A DNA stretch of 64,000 nucleotides, from NCBI RefSeq assembly GCF_012927085.1, contig NZ_JABBFX010000001.1, forward strand, positions 992,001 through 1,056,000, read 5' to 3'. Below, one piece after another: positions 26,627-34,249 of this stretch (positions are counted from its first letter, which is position 1; each line of letters begins with the position of its first letter). Made by a program: the position numbers and the translations under genes. This stretch comes from Ramlibacter agri. Its GTDB lineage: Bacteria; Pseudomonadota; Gammaproteobacteria; Burkholderiales; Burkholderiaceae_C. Under the pieces are notes generated by a model that had not been told where the DNA came from, searched no databases, and saw nothing but the letters and a program-made list of their open reading frames with translations.

Positions 26627-27574
26627 ATGGACCGCCTCCAGAACATCGAAACCTTCGTCCGCGTCGCCCAGACGCAAAGCTTCGCCGAAGCCGCGCGCCA
26701 GCTGCGGGTGGCGAAGTCCGTCGTCACCACGCGCATCAAGCAATTGGAGGACTACCTGGGCGGCCCGCTGTTCCATCGCAGCACGCGCGTCGTGCGGCTG
26801 TCGGAGCTGGGCCAGGCCTTCCTGCGTGACTGCACCGAGCTGGTGGGCCGCGCCAACGACATCGTCGACCAGATGCGCGACGTGCGCGGCAAGCCCGCCG
26901 GCACCCTGCGCGTGCATGCGCTCACCGGCTTCGTGCTGGGGCACTTCGGCGCGCTGCTGCGCGAGTTCCAGGCGCGCTACCCGGAGATCCGGCTCGAACT
27001 GATCGTCGGCGACAACGTGGTCGACCCGGTGCAGGCGGGCGTCGATTGCGCGCTGCAGATCTTCCCCGCGGCTTCCAGCGAGCTGATCTCGCGCCCGCTG
27101 TTCGCCGTGCGCCGCGTGTTCTGCGCCACGCCGCAATACCTGGCGCAGCACCCGGAGCCGCAGGACCCGCGCGACCTGCACCACCACCAGCTGGGCCTCT
27201 ACTCCGGTTACCCGACGCGCGACCGCTGGACCTTCTACAAGGACGGTGGCGAGCTCACCACCTACCTGTCGGCGGCGCTGCTGACGAACAGCGTGCACCT
27301 GCTGCGCGAATACGCGCTGGAGCACGCCGGCATCGTCTGCCTGCCCACGCTCGTGGCTGCCGAGGCGATCCGCACGGGGGCCTTGCAAATGGTGCTGCCG
27401 CAGTACCAGCTGTCCTCATTCTGGCTCAGCGCCGTATATGCCGGCACGTCGCGCAACGCCTTCAAGCTCAAGCTGTTCATCGAGGACGTGACGGCCGCTT
27501 TCGGCCGCGTGCCACCCTGGGACGCGGCGCTGGTCGCCGCGGGCCTGCTGCCCGAGACGCTGGTCGAAGCGTAG
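26627..27574 (+). CDS. LysR-family transcriptional regulator
   Basis: A 315-residue LysR-type regulator. The N-terminal winged helix-turn-helix is in FVRVAQTQSFAEAARQLRVA, with the recognition helix KSVVTTRIKQLE. The C-terminal co-inducer domain begins near residue 90. It follows the TRAP/lyase operon by 18 bases and precedes the hydroquinone dioxygenase genes on the same strand. A perfect inverted repeat containing a T-N11-A box lies 15 bases after its stop, so it may control the dioxygenase operon, the TRAP operon, or both. Codirectional placement is less usual for this family. Confidence 0.9.
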   Translation: MDRLQNIETFVRVAQTQSFAEAARQLRVAKSVVTTRIKQLEDYLGGPLFHRSTRVVRLSELGQAFLRDCTELVGRANDIVDQMRDVRGKPAGTLRVHALTGFVLGHFGALLREFQARYPEIRLELIVGDNVVDPVQAGVDCALQIFPAASSELISRPLFAVRRVFCATPQYLAQHPEPQDPRDLHHHQLGLYSGYPTRDRWTFYKDGGELTTYLSAALLTNSVHLLREYALEHAGIVCLPTLVAAEAIRTGALQMVLPQYQLSSFWLSAVYAGTSRNAFKLKLFIEDVTAAFGRVPPWDAALVAAGLLPETLVEA

Positions 27575-27588
27575 GGGTAAACCCCCGC

Positions 27589-27613
27589 GATTGTTCGGAG
27601 CCGCCGAACAATC
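27589..27613. promoter_or_regulatory. Perfect inverted repeat, probable operator of the hydroquinone dioxygenase operon
   Basis: The arms GATTGTTCGG (27589-27598) and CCGAACAATC (27604-27613) flank a 5-base spacer. T27595 and A27607 give the T-N11-A spacing of LysR boxes. The inner TGTTCG and CGAACA also equal the half-sites of the pca operator at 36118. It is 73 bases upstream of the small-subunit ATG. Which regulator binds is open. Confidence 0.65.
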
Positions 27614-27636
27614 CAGTCACCAAGTCCCATCTACCG

Positions 27637-27650
27637 GCCGAGGCCTCGGC
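27637..27650. repeat. 14-base palindrome GCCGAGGCCTCGGC before the dioxygenase genes
   Basis: A perfect palindrome 36 bases upstream of the ATG at 27686, between the operator-like repeat and the ribosome site (CAGGAG). It could be a second regulatory site or a leader hairpin; no function can be assigned. Confidence 0.35.
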
Positions 27651-27685
27651 TTCCTAAAGTTCGCTCCGCACTCCAGGAGCAAACC

Positions 27686-28192
27686 ATGGCCGTGGCCTAC
27701 CAGACGAAATTCGGCTCGCTCGCGAGTTACGAGAAGGGCGGCGTCGAAGCGATCACCGACGACGTCCGCAACTACGCCTTCTCCAACTGCTTCGAGATCG
27801 CGAGCAAGAGCCAGCCGTACGAGCGCGTCGTGTTCGGGCAGAACCAGATCTACGTGCTGGAGGTGGCGCGCGCGCAGGGCGAGTCGCCCTGGTACACCTG
27901 CGCGCACGACGAGTTCGCCCTGTGCATGGACGGCGAAGTGGAGATCCGGCTGATCAAGCTGGACAAGGCGCAGCACGTGCCCGATGCCGACCACAACGGC
28001 GCGGTCCTCGTCGAAGGGCCGCCGCAAGGGCCGAACATGGGCTGGATGAAGCTGCGGCGCGGCCACCAGGGCCTGCTGCCCAAGAACACGGCCTACCAGT
28101 TCTACGCCAGCCACCCTGCCGTGGTGGTGCTGCAGACGTGCAAGGGCCAGGTCTCCGTGGAGAAGTGGGCCGAGATCTGCCAGGTCCAGTGA
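27686..28192 (+). CDS. hapC: Hydroquinone 1,2-dioxygenase small subunit (HapC/PnpC type)
   Basis: A 168-residue soluble protein, the small chain of the two-component type II hydroquinone dioxygenase known from 4-hydroxyacetophenone (HapC) and p-nitrophenol (PnpC) degraders. The size (about 19 kDa) and cupin-like beta-rich sequence fit, with HDEFALCMDGEVEIRLIKLD as a double-stranded-helix strand pair. In PnpCD the small chain is thought non-catalytic, and the iron sits in the large chain. The large-subunit gene follows 16 bases downstream and a semialdehyde dehydrogenase comes next, the hapCDE/pnpCDE order. Identification is from recalled family features and context. Confidence 0.85.
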   Translation: MAVAYQTKFGSLASYEKGGVEAITDDVRNYAFSNCFEIASKSQPYERVVFGQNQIYVLEVARAQGESPWYTCAHDEFALCMDGEVEIRLIKLDKAQHVPDADHNGAVLVEGPPQGPNMGWMKLRRGHQGLLPKNTAYQFYASHPAVVVLQTCKGQVSVEKWAEICQVQ

Positions 28193-28208
28193 AGCGAGGA
28201 GACACACC

Positions 28209-29207
28209 ATGAGCGACACCACCCCCGTCATCGCCAGCGCGCCGCATCCCACCTTCGGCTACAAGTCCTTCACGCTGGGCAGCTTCAACTTCTCGCGCGA
28301 CGAGTACTTCGCGCACATCCGCTGGACCACGCGCGACGGCCGCCCGCTGTCGCACACCATGGACGCCGGCAACTACCTGCGTGCGCTGATGCGCGATGTG
28401 GCCTGGGGCTTCTTCTATGGCTGGGTCAACTTCGACAACGTGCTCGGCACGGTCAACCACTACAAGTCGGTGGACCTCTATGCCGGCAGCTTCAACGGCA
28501 GCTTCAAGGAGGCCGGCGTCGACCTGCTGGAGAACTTCCCCACCGAGCAGATCGCCGCGACCTTCCAGGCGATGCTGGACGACTGGACCAACGAGGGCTT
28601 CGATCCCTTCGCGGCGCCGCAGGAGACCGGCACGCCCTATGGCCGCCGCCACGGCAACAACACCAAGGCTATCACGCGCGCCCGCGAACTCGCCACGCGC
28701 TGCGTCGGCCTGAAGGGCGACCTGCCGCTGCGCACCGACGAGCGCGGCGCCACCATCAACCGCGCCTTCGCCGACGTGCCACAGGACCAGCCGGAGCTGC
28801 ACCCCGAACCAGGCTTCGAGAACGAGGTGCACGCCTTCAACCTGTTCGCCTTCCTCTCGCGCTCGCAGGTGACCTGGAACCCTTCCTTCACCAGCGTGGT
28901 GAAGTACAGCTACATGTGCCCGACGACCGAGGAGCACATCCTGCCCATCATCCACGGCAACGACCGCGTCGAGTGGTTCTTCCAGATGTGCGACGAGATC
29001 CACTGGGACTGCGCCGACAAGAACACCGGCAAGCCGCTGGCCCGCGTGATCATGAAGGCGGGCGACATGGCCGCCATGCCGGCCTACTGCCGCCACCAGG
29101 GCTACAGCCCCAAGCGCTCGATGCTGCTGGTGTGGGAAAACGGCTCGCCCAATCTCGTCTACGAGATCCAGAAGGGCGAGGCGCCGGAGGTTCCGGTCAA
29201 GTTCTGA
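28209..29207 (+). CDS. hapD: Hydroquinone 1,2-dioxygenase large, iron-binding subunit (HapD/PnpD type)
   Basis: A 332-residue catalytic chain (about 38 kDa) that cleaves hydroquinone with O2 to 4-hydroxymuconic semialdehyde using non-haem Fe(II). The motif HGNDRVEWF places His249, Asn251 and Glu255, and His296 lies in CRHQGYSP. The spacing (2, 4 and 41 residues) equals that of the iron ligands I recall for PnpD (His256, Asn258, Glu262, His303). The preceding small subunit and following dehydrogenase complete the usual set. AGGAG lies upstream of the ATG. No hydroquinone-producing monooxygenase is in the window. Confidence 0.88.
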   Translation: MSDTTPVIASAPHPTFGYKSFTLGSFNFSRDEYFAHIRWTTRDGRPLSHTMDAGNYLRALMRDVAWGFFYGWVNFDNVLGTVNHYKSVDLYAGSFNGSFKEAGVDLLENFPTEQIAATFQAMLDDWTNEGFDPFAAPQETGTPYGRRHGNNTKAITRARELATRCVGLKGDLPLRTDERGATINRAFADVPQDQPELHPEPGFENEVHAFNLFAFLSRSQVTWNPSFTSVVKYSYMCPTTEEHILPIIHGNDRVEWFFQMCDEIHWDCADKNTGKPLARVIMKAGDMAAMPAYCRHQGYSPKRSMLLVWENGSPNLVYEIQKGEAPEVPVKF

Positions 29208-29218
29208 CCTTGCTTGTC

Positions 29219-30691
29219 ATGACCCCCCGCCACCAACTGTTCATCGCCGGCGAGTTCACCGACGCGCTGTCCGGCGAGACGCTGCCCACGCGCAACCCGC
29301 ACGACAACAGCGTGCTCGCCGAGGTGGCGCTCGCCGGCCGCGAGGACGTCGATCGCGCTGTAGAGGCGGCGCAGAAGGCCTTCCCGGCCTGGAGCCGCCT
29401 GCCGGCCGCGGAGCGCGGGCGTGTCCTGCTGAAGCTGGCCGACCTGATCGAGGCGAACACCGAGGAACTCGCGCGGCTCGAGTCGCTGGACACCGGCCAC
29501 CCGATCCGCGATTCGCGCGGGCTCGACGTGCCGCGCACGGCCGGCTGCTTCCGCTATTTCGGCGGCATGGCCGACAAGTTCCAGGGCGAGACGATTCCCG
29601 TCGAAGCGGGCTTCCTCAACTACACCTTGCGCGAGCCGGTGGGCGTGGTGGGCCAGGTGGTGCCGTGGAACTTCCCGCTGATGTTCATCAGCTGGAAGAT
29701 GGGCCCGGCGCTGGCCGCGGGCAACACCATCGTCATGAAGCCCGCGGAGATCACGCCGCTCACTTCGCTGCGCATCGCGGAGCTGATGGCGCAGGCCGGC
29801 ATGCCGCCCGGCGTCGTCAACATGGTGCCTGGCCTGGGCAGTGTTGCGGGCCAGTACCTGGCCGAACACCCCGGTGTCGCCAAGATCGCCTTCACCGGCA
29901 GCACGGCCACCGGCCGGCGCATCGTGCAGGCCTCGGCGGGCAACCTGAAGAAGGTGCAGCTGGAGCTGGGCGGCAAGGGCGCCAATATCGTGTTCGAAGA
30001 TGCGAACCTGGTGGCGGCCGTCAACGGCAGCGCCTGGGCCATCTTCCACAACCAGGGCCAGGCCTGCATCGCCGGTTCGCGGCTGCTGCTGCACGAGAAG
30101 ATCGCCGACGCCTTCCTGGAGAAGTTCATTCCGCTGGCGCGCTCGATCAAGCTGGGCAACCCGCTGGACGACGCCACCGAAATGGGGCCGCTGACCAGCG
30201 CGCAGCACCAGGAGCGCGTGCTCGCCTATGTGGAGGTTGCGCGCGCTGAAGGCGGCGAAGTGCTGGCGGGCGGCCGCGCCCCGGTGGCGCAAGAACTGGC
30301 GCAGGGCTGCTACGTCGAGCCGACCATCGTGCGGGCGAAGACGCCGCGCGATCGCATCGCGCAGGAGGAAGTGTTCGGCCCCTTCGTCACGGTGCTTACC
30401 TTCCGCGACGACGAGGAAGCGCTCGCCATCGCCAATGGCACCGACTACGGCCTGGGCAGCGGCCTGTGGACGGCCAACCTGCAGCGGGCGCACCGCTTCG
30501 CCCGCGAGCTGCACGCGGGCATGGTCTGGATCAACAGCTACAAGCGCGTCAACCCGGGCTCGCCCTTCGGCGGCGTGGGCCTCTCGGGCTATGGCCGGGA
30601 GATGGGTTTCGACGCGATGCGCGAGTACACGCAGGTGAAGAGCGTCTGGGTCAACGTCGACGCCCGCATCCCGCCGCACTATCCCCGTTGA
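29219..30691 (+). CDS. hapE: Aldehyde dehydrogenase, probably 4-hydroxymuconic semialdehyde dehydrogenase (HapE/PnpE type)
   Basis: A 490-residue NAD(P)-dependent aldehyde dehydrogenase. It has Asn151 in PWNFPLMF, cofactor-binding FTGSTATGRRI, general-base Glu249 in QLELGGKGANIVF and catalytic Cys283 in GQACIAGSR. Its place 11 bases after the large dioxygenase subunit points to oxidation of 4-hydroxymuconic semialdehyde to maleylacetate. ATG 29219 is chosen because homologues start shortly before LFIAGEF; an in-frame ATG far upstream lies inside the dioxygenase gene. The ribosome site is weak, suggesting coupling. Confidence 0.88.
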   Translation: MTPRHQLFIAGEFTDALSGETLPTRNPHDNSVLAEVALAGREDVDRAVEAAQKAFPAWSRLPAAERGRVLLKLADLIEANTEELARLESLDTGHPIRDSRGLDVPRTAGCFRYFGGMADKFQGETIPVEAGFLNYTLREPVGVVGQVVPWNFPLMFISWKMGPALAAGNTIVMKPAEITPLTSLRIAELMAQAGMPPGVVNMVPGLGSVAGQYLAEHPGVAKIAFTGSTATGRRIVQASAGNLKKVQLELGGKGANIVFEDANLVAAVNGSAWAIFHNQGQACIAGSRLLLHEKIADAFLEKFIPLARSIKLGNPLDDATEMGPLTSAQHQERVLAYVEVARAEGGEVLAGGRAPVAQELAQGCYVEPTIVRAKTPRDRIAQEEVFGPFVTVLTFRDDEEALAIANGTDYGLGSGLWTANLQRAHRFARELHAGMVWINSYKRVNPGSPFGGVGLSGYGREMGFDAMREYTQVKSVWVNVDARIPPHYPR

Positions 30692-30712
30692 GAAGAGAGA
30701 AGGAGACTAAGC

Positions 30713-31960
30713 ATGCAACTCACGCGCAGGCAGTTCACCGCGGCCCTCGCAGCCGCAGGCGCCGTCCCCGATGTGTTCGCGGCGGACGTGCTGAAGATCG
30801 GCTACGTCACGCCGCAGACCGGCCCGCTGGCGCCTTTCGGCGAAGCGGACAAGTGGGTCATCGAGCAGATGAAGACCGCCTTCAGGAACGGCATCACCGT
30901 CGGCGGCAGGAAGTACGAAGTGCAGGTGATCCTGAAGGACAGCCAGTCCAGCCCCAACCGCGCCGGCGAGGTGGCCAACGACCTGATCCTGAAGGACAAG
31001 GTGGCGCTGCTGCTGACCGCGGGGACGCCGGAGACGGCCAATCCCGTCAGCGACGCCGCGGAACTGAACCAGGTGCCCTGCATCTCCAGCGTGGTGCCGT
31101 GGCAGCCCTGGTTCTTCGGCCGCAAGGGCGACCCGGCCAAGGGCTTCGACTGGACCTACCACGTCTTCTGGGGCCTGGAAGACGTCATCGCCAACTTCAC
31201 CAACGGCTGGAAGAGCGTGTCCACCAACAAGAAGGTGGGCGGGCTGTTCCCCAACGACGGCGATGGCAATGCCTGGGGCGACAAGGAGCTGGGTTTCCCG
31301 AAGCCGCTGTCGCAGATGGGCTTCACGCTCACCGACCCGGGCCGCTTCCAGAACGGCACGCAGGACTTCAGTGCGCAGATCGCGAAGTTCAAGGCGGAGA
31401 ACGTGGAGATCGTTACCGGCGTGGTGATCCCGCCGGACGCCAAGACCTTCCTCACGCAGGCGCGGCAGCAGGGTTTCAGGCCCAAGGTGGTCACCTTGGG
31501 CAAGGCGCTGCTGTTCCCTGGCGCCATCGAGGCCCTGGGCGACCTGGGCGATGGCCTGACCACGGAAGTGTGGTGGAGCCCTTCGCATCCCTTCACATCC
31601 TCGCTGACGAAGCAGAGCGCCAAGCAATTGGCCGACGCCTATGAAGCCGGCACCAAGCGGCAGTGGACGCAGCCGATCGGCTTCGCCCATGCGCTGTTCG
31701 AAGTGGCTTCGGACGCGCTCACGCGCAGCAAGTCGCTGAAGAACAGCGACGTGCGCGACGCGATCGCCGCCACCAACCTGCAGACCGTGGTCGGGCCGGT
31801 GAAGTGGGGCGGGCAAGGTCCCTTCAAGAACGTCAGCAAGACGCCGCTGGTACTGGGCCAGTGGGTGAAAGGCAAGGGCAAGTACAAGTACGACCTGGTG
31901 ATCGTCAACAACGAGGCGTTCAAGCAGATCCCCGCTGGCGGGACAATCCGCCCCATCTGA
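30713..31960 (+). CDS. Branched-chain-type ABC transporter substrate-binding protein
   Basis: A 415-residue periplasmic binding protein of the LivJ/K-like type (Peripla_BP_6). The N-terminus LTRRQFTAALAAAGAV looks like a Tat-type or atypical signal, followed by DVLKIGYVTPQTGPLAPFGE. It is the first of five transporter genes that follow the hydroquinone genes by 21 bases, behind an AGAAGGAGAC ribosome site. Many such systems in Burkholderiales import aromatic acids rather than amino acids, so an aromatic precursor is inferred. The stop overlaps the next start (TGATG). Confidence 0.9.
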   Translation: MQLTRRQFTAALAAAGAVPDVFAADVLKIGYVTPQTGPLAPFGEADKWVIEQMKTAFRNGITVGGRKYEVQVILKDSQSSPNRAGEVANDLILKDKVALLLTAGTPETANPVSDAAELNQVPCISSVVPWQPWFFGRKGDPAKGFDWTYHVFWGLEDVIANFTNGWKSVSTNKKVGGLFPNDGDGNAWGDKELGFPKPLSQMGFTLTDPGRFQNGTQDFSAQIAKFKAENVEIVTGVVIPPDAKTFLTQARQQGFRPKVVTLGKALLFPGAIEALGDLGDGLTTEVWWSPSHPFTSSLTKQSAKQLADAYEAGTKRQWTQPIGFAHALFEVASDALTRSKSLKNSDVRDAIAATNLQTVVGPVKWGGQGPFKNVSKTPLVLGQWVKGKGKYKYDLVIVNNEAFKQIPAGGTIRPI

Positions 31961-32679
31961 TGTCGCTGTTGGCACTGCACGGCGTCAGCAAGTCCTATGG
32001 CGCGCTCAGGGTCACCGACGGCGTCTCGCTGGCGGTGGCCGAGGGCGAGACCCTGGGCATCCTCGGGCCCAACGGCGCGGGCAAGACGACGCTGTTCAAC
32101 CTGATCAGCGGCGACGTGCGGGTCGATGCCGGCCGCGTGGAGTACGCAGGCCGCGACGTCACCGCGCTGGCGCCGCACCAGCGCTGCCGCGCCGGCATCG
32201 GCCGCAGCTACCAGGTGCCGCAGCCCTTCGGCGCGATGACGGTGTTCGAGAACCTCGTCACCGCGGCCTGCTTCGGCGGCCGCCAGGCCGAGCGCGAAGC
32301 CTGGCACACGGCGCAGGAGGTGCTGCAGGAGACCGGTCTCATGCCGCACGCCAACAAGCCGGCCGGCGGCCTGACCTTGTTGAACCGCAAGCGGCTGGAG
32401 CTGGCGCGCGCGCTCGCCACGCGCCCCAAGCTGCTGCTGCTGGACGAGATCGCCGGCGGCCTCACCGAACATGAGGCCTCTGAACTGGTGTCCGAGCTGC
32501 GCCGCATCAAGGCGCGCGGCATCACGATGATCTGGATCGAGCATGTGGTGCACGCGCTGCTGTCCATCGCCGATCGCCTGTTCGTCATCGACTTCGGCCG
32601 CAAGCTGGCTGAGGGCGCGCCGCAGGCGGTGATGCAGGACGAGGCGGTGCGGCGGGTGTACATGGGAGTGGAAGCGTGA
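31960..32679 (+). CDS. livG: LivG-like ABC transporter ATP-binding protein
   Basis: A 239-residue ATPase of a HAAT-family importer, with Walker A GPNGAGKT (36-43) and Walker B KLLLLDEIAGGL. The ABC signature region reads LTLLNRKRLELARAL instead of a strict LSGGQ, a variation I have seen in LivG-like proteins. The start ATG overlaps the receptor stop by one base. It energises transport together with the second ATPase encoded next. Confidence 0.92.
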   Translation: MSLLALHGVSKSYGALRVTDGVSLAVAEGETLGILGPNGAGKTTLFNLISGDVRVDAGRVEYAGRDVTALAPHQRCRAGIGRSYQVPQPFGAMTVFENLVTAACFGGRQAEREAWHTAQEVLQETGLMPHANKPAGGLTLLNRKRLELARALATRPKLLLLDEIAGGLTEHEASELVSELRRIKARGITMIWIEHVVHALLSIADRLFVIDFGRKLAEGAPQAVMQDEAVRRVYMGVEA

Positions 32680-33374
32680 CCTTGCTGTCCACGCATGGCC
32701 TTCAGGCGTTCTACGGCGACGCGCAGGCCTTGTTCGGCATCGACTTCGAAGTGGAAGCCGGCGAGCTGGTGGCCATCATCGGCGCGAATGGCGCCGGCAA
32801 GTCCACCTTCCTGAAAGCGCTGTGCGGGCTGGTGAAGGCGCCGCGCGACGCGATCCGCTTCAAGGGCGAGCCGGTCGGTGGCCTTGCGCCTGGTGAGATC
32901 GTCCGCCGCGGTCTCGCGCTGGTGCCCGAAGGCCGGCGGCTCTTTCCTTCGCTTTCCGTCGAAGAGAACCTGCTGATGGGCGCGAACTCGCGCCGCGCCG
33001 GGCCCTGGAACCTGCGTCGCGTCTACGAGCTGTTTCCGGTGCTGCTGGAAAAGCGGCGGCAGCCCGGCACTTCGCTCTCCGGCGGCCAGCAGCAGATGGT
33101 GGCGATCGGCCGCGCGCTCATGAGCAATCCCGAGCTGCTGCTGTGCGACGAACTCTCGCTGGGGCTCGCGCCCATCGTCATCCGCGAGATCTATGCGGCC
33201 CTGCCGAAGATCACGCAGGAGGGCATGACGGCCGTCGTCGTGGAGCAGGACGTGCAAATGGCGCAGCAGGTCTCGCAGCGGCTCTATTGCTTCCAGGAAG
33301 GCAAGGTGTCCTTGAGCGGCGCCTCGTCGTCCGTCACGCGCGAGCAGGTTGCCCGCGCCTATTTCGGAGTCTGA
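32676..33374 (+). CDS. livF: LivF-like ABC transporter ATP-binding protein
   Basis: The second ATPase of the importer, 232 residues. It has Walker A GANGAGKST, a complete signature LSGGQQQMVAIGRAL, Walker B LLLCDELSLGLAP and the switch His replaced in VVVEQDVQMA as usual for LivF. Its GTG start overlaps the livG stop by 4 bases. The stop is followed 2 bases later by the GTG start of the permease. Confidence 0.92.
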   Translation: MTLLSTHGLQAFYGDAQALFGIDFEVEAGELVAIIGANGAGKSTFLKALCGLVKAPRDAIRFKGEPVGGLAPGEIVRRGLALVPEGRRLFPSLSVEENLLMGANSRRAGPWNLRRVYELFPVLLEKRRQPGTSLSGGQQQMVAIGRALMSNPELLLCDELSLGLAPIVIREIYAALPKITQEGMTAVVVEQDVQMAQQVSQRLYCFQEGKVSLSGASSSVTREQVARAYFGV

Positions 33375-33376
33375 GC

Positions 33377-34249
33377 GTGGTACTGGATGTCTTGGTGCAG
33401 GCGGCGCTGCTGGGCGGGCTGTACACCTTGTTCGCGCTGGGCCAGTCGCTGATGTTCGGCGTCATGCGCCTGACCAACACGGCGCACGGCGACTTCATCA
33501 TCCTGGCCGCCTTCGCCGCGATTGCGGGGCTGATGCTCACCGGCGGCTCGGGCTGGGCGGCACTGGGTGTCTCGCTCGCGCTGCTGCCCATTGCCTTCGG
33601 CTTCGGCTGGGCGCTGCAGCGCTGGGTGTTGAATGGCACGCTGGGTCGCGATCCCTTGCCTTCGCTGGTGGTGACCTTCGGCCTGGCCATCGTCATCCAG
33701 AACCTGTTGCTGGAACTGTTCTCGGCGGACCCGCGGGCCATCGAGACCGGCGGCTTCAACACGCACAGCCTGGCCTTGCCGGGCGGCCTGGCGATCGGCG
33801 CCTTGCCCTTGCTGATCCTGGTGCTGGCGGTGGCGGCGACGGCGGGGCTGCAGTGGCTGTTCTCGGCTACGGCTTTGGGCCGATCATTCCGCGCGGTGTC
33901 GGACGACCGCGAGATCGCAGAGTTGATGGGCCTGCATGCCGGCAAGGTCTACGCGCTGGCCACCGGCATCGCCTTCGTGCTGGTGGCGCTGGCGGGCGTG
34001 CTGCAGGCGATGCGCACGACGGTGTCGCCCTCCGATGGCCCGCTGCTGCTGCTGTTCGCTTTCGAGGCGGTGATCATCGGCGGCATGGGCTCGTTCTGGG
34101 GCACCCTGGCCGGCGCGATGCTGCTGGGGCTGGCGCAGCAGGTGGGCTTCCGGCTGGATCCGGGTTGGGGGATCTGGTTCGGGCACCTGGTGTTCCTGGC
34201 GGTGCTGGTGCTCAGGCCGCAAGGGCTGTTTCCGAGGACGCGAGGATGA
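33377..34249 (+). CDS. livH: LivH-like ABC transporter permease
   Basis: A 290-residue inner-membrane permease with about eight hydrophobic spans. Family motifs include GGLYTLFALGQSLMFGVMRL, the NTAHGDFI turn and the coupling segment SDDREIAELMGLHAGKVYAL. It forms a heterodimer with the LivM-like protein encoded next. The start GTG 33377 is chosen because it immediately precedes the first membrane span. The stop overlaps ATG 34246. Confidence 0.9.
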   Translation: MVLDVLVQAALLGGLYTLFALGQSLMFGVMRLTNTAHGDFIILAAFAAIAGLMLTGGSGWAALGVSLALLPIAFGFGWALQRWVLNGTLGRDPLPSLVVTFGLAIVIQNLLLELFSADPRAIETGGFNTHSLALPGGLAIGALPLLILVLAVAATAGLQWLFSATALGRSFRAVSDDREIAELMGLHAGKVYALATGIAFVLVALAGVLQAMRTTVSPSDGPLLLLFAFEAVIIGGMGSFWGTLAGAMLLGLAQQVGFRLDPGWGIWFGHLVFLAVLVLRPQGLFPRTRG

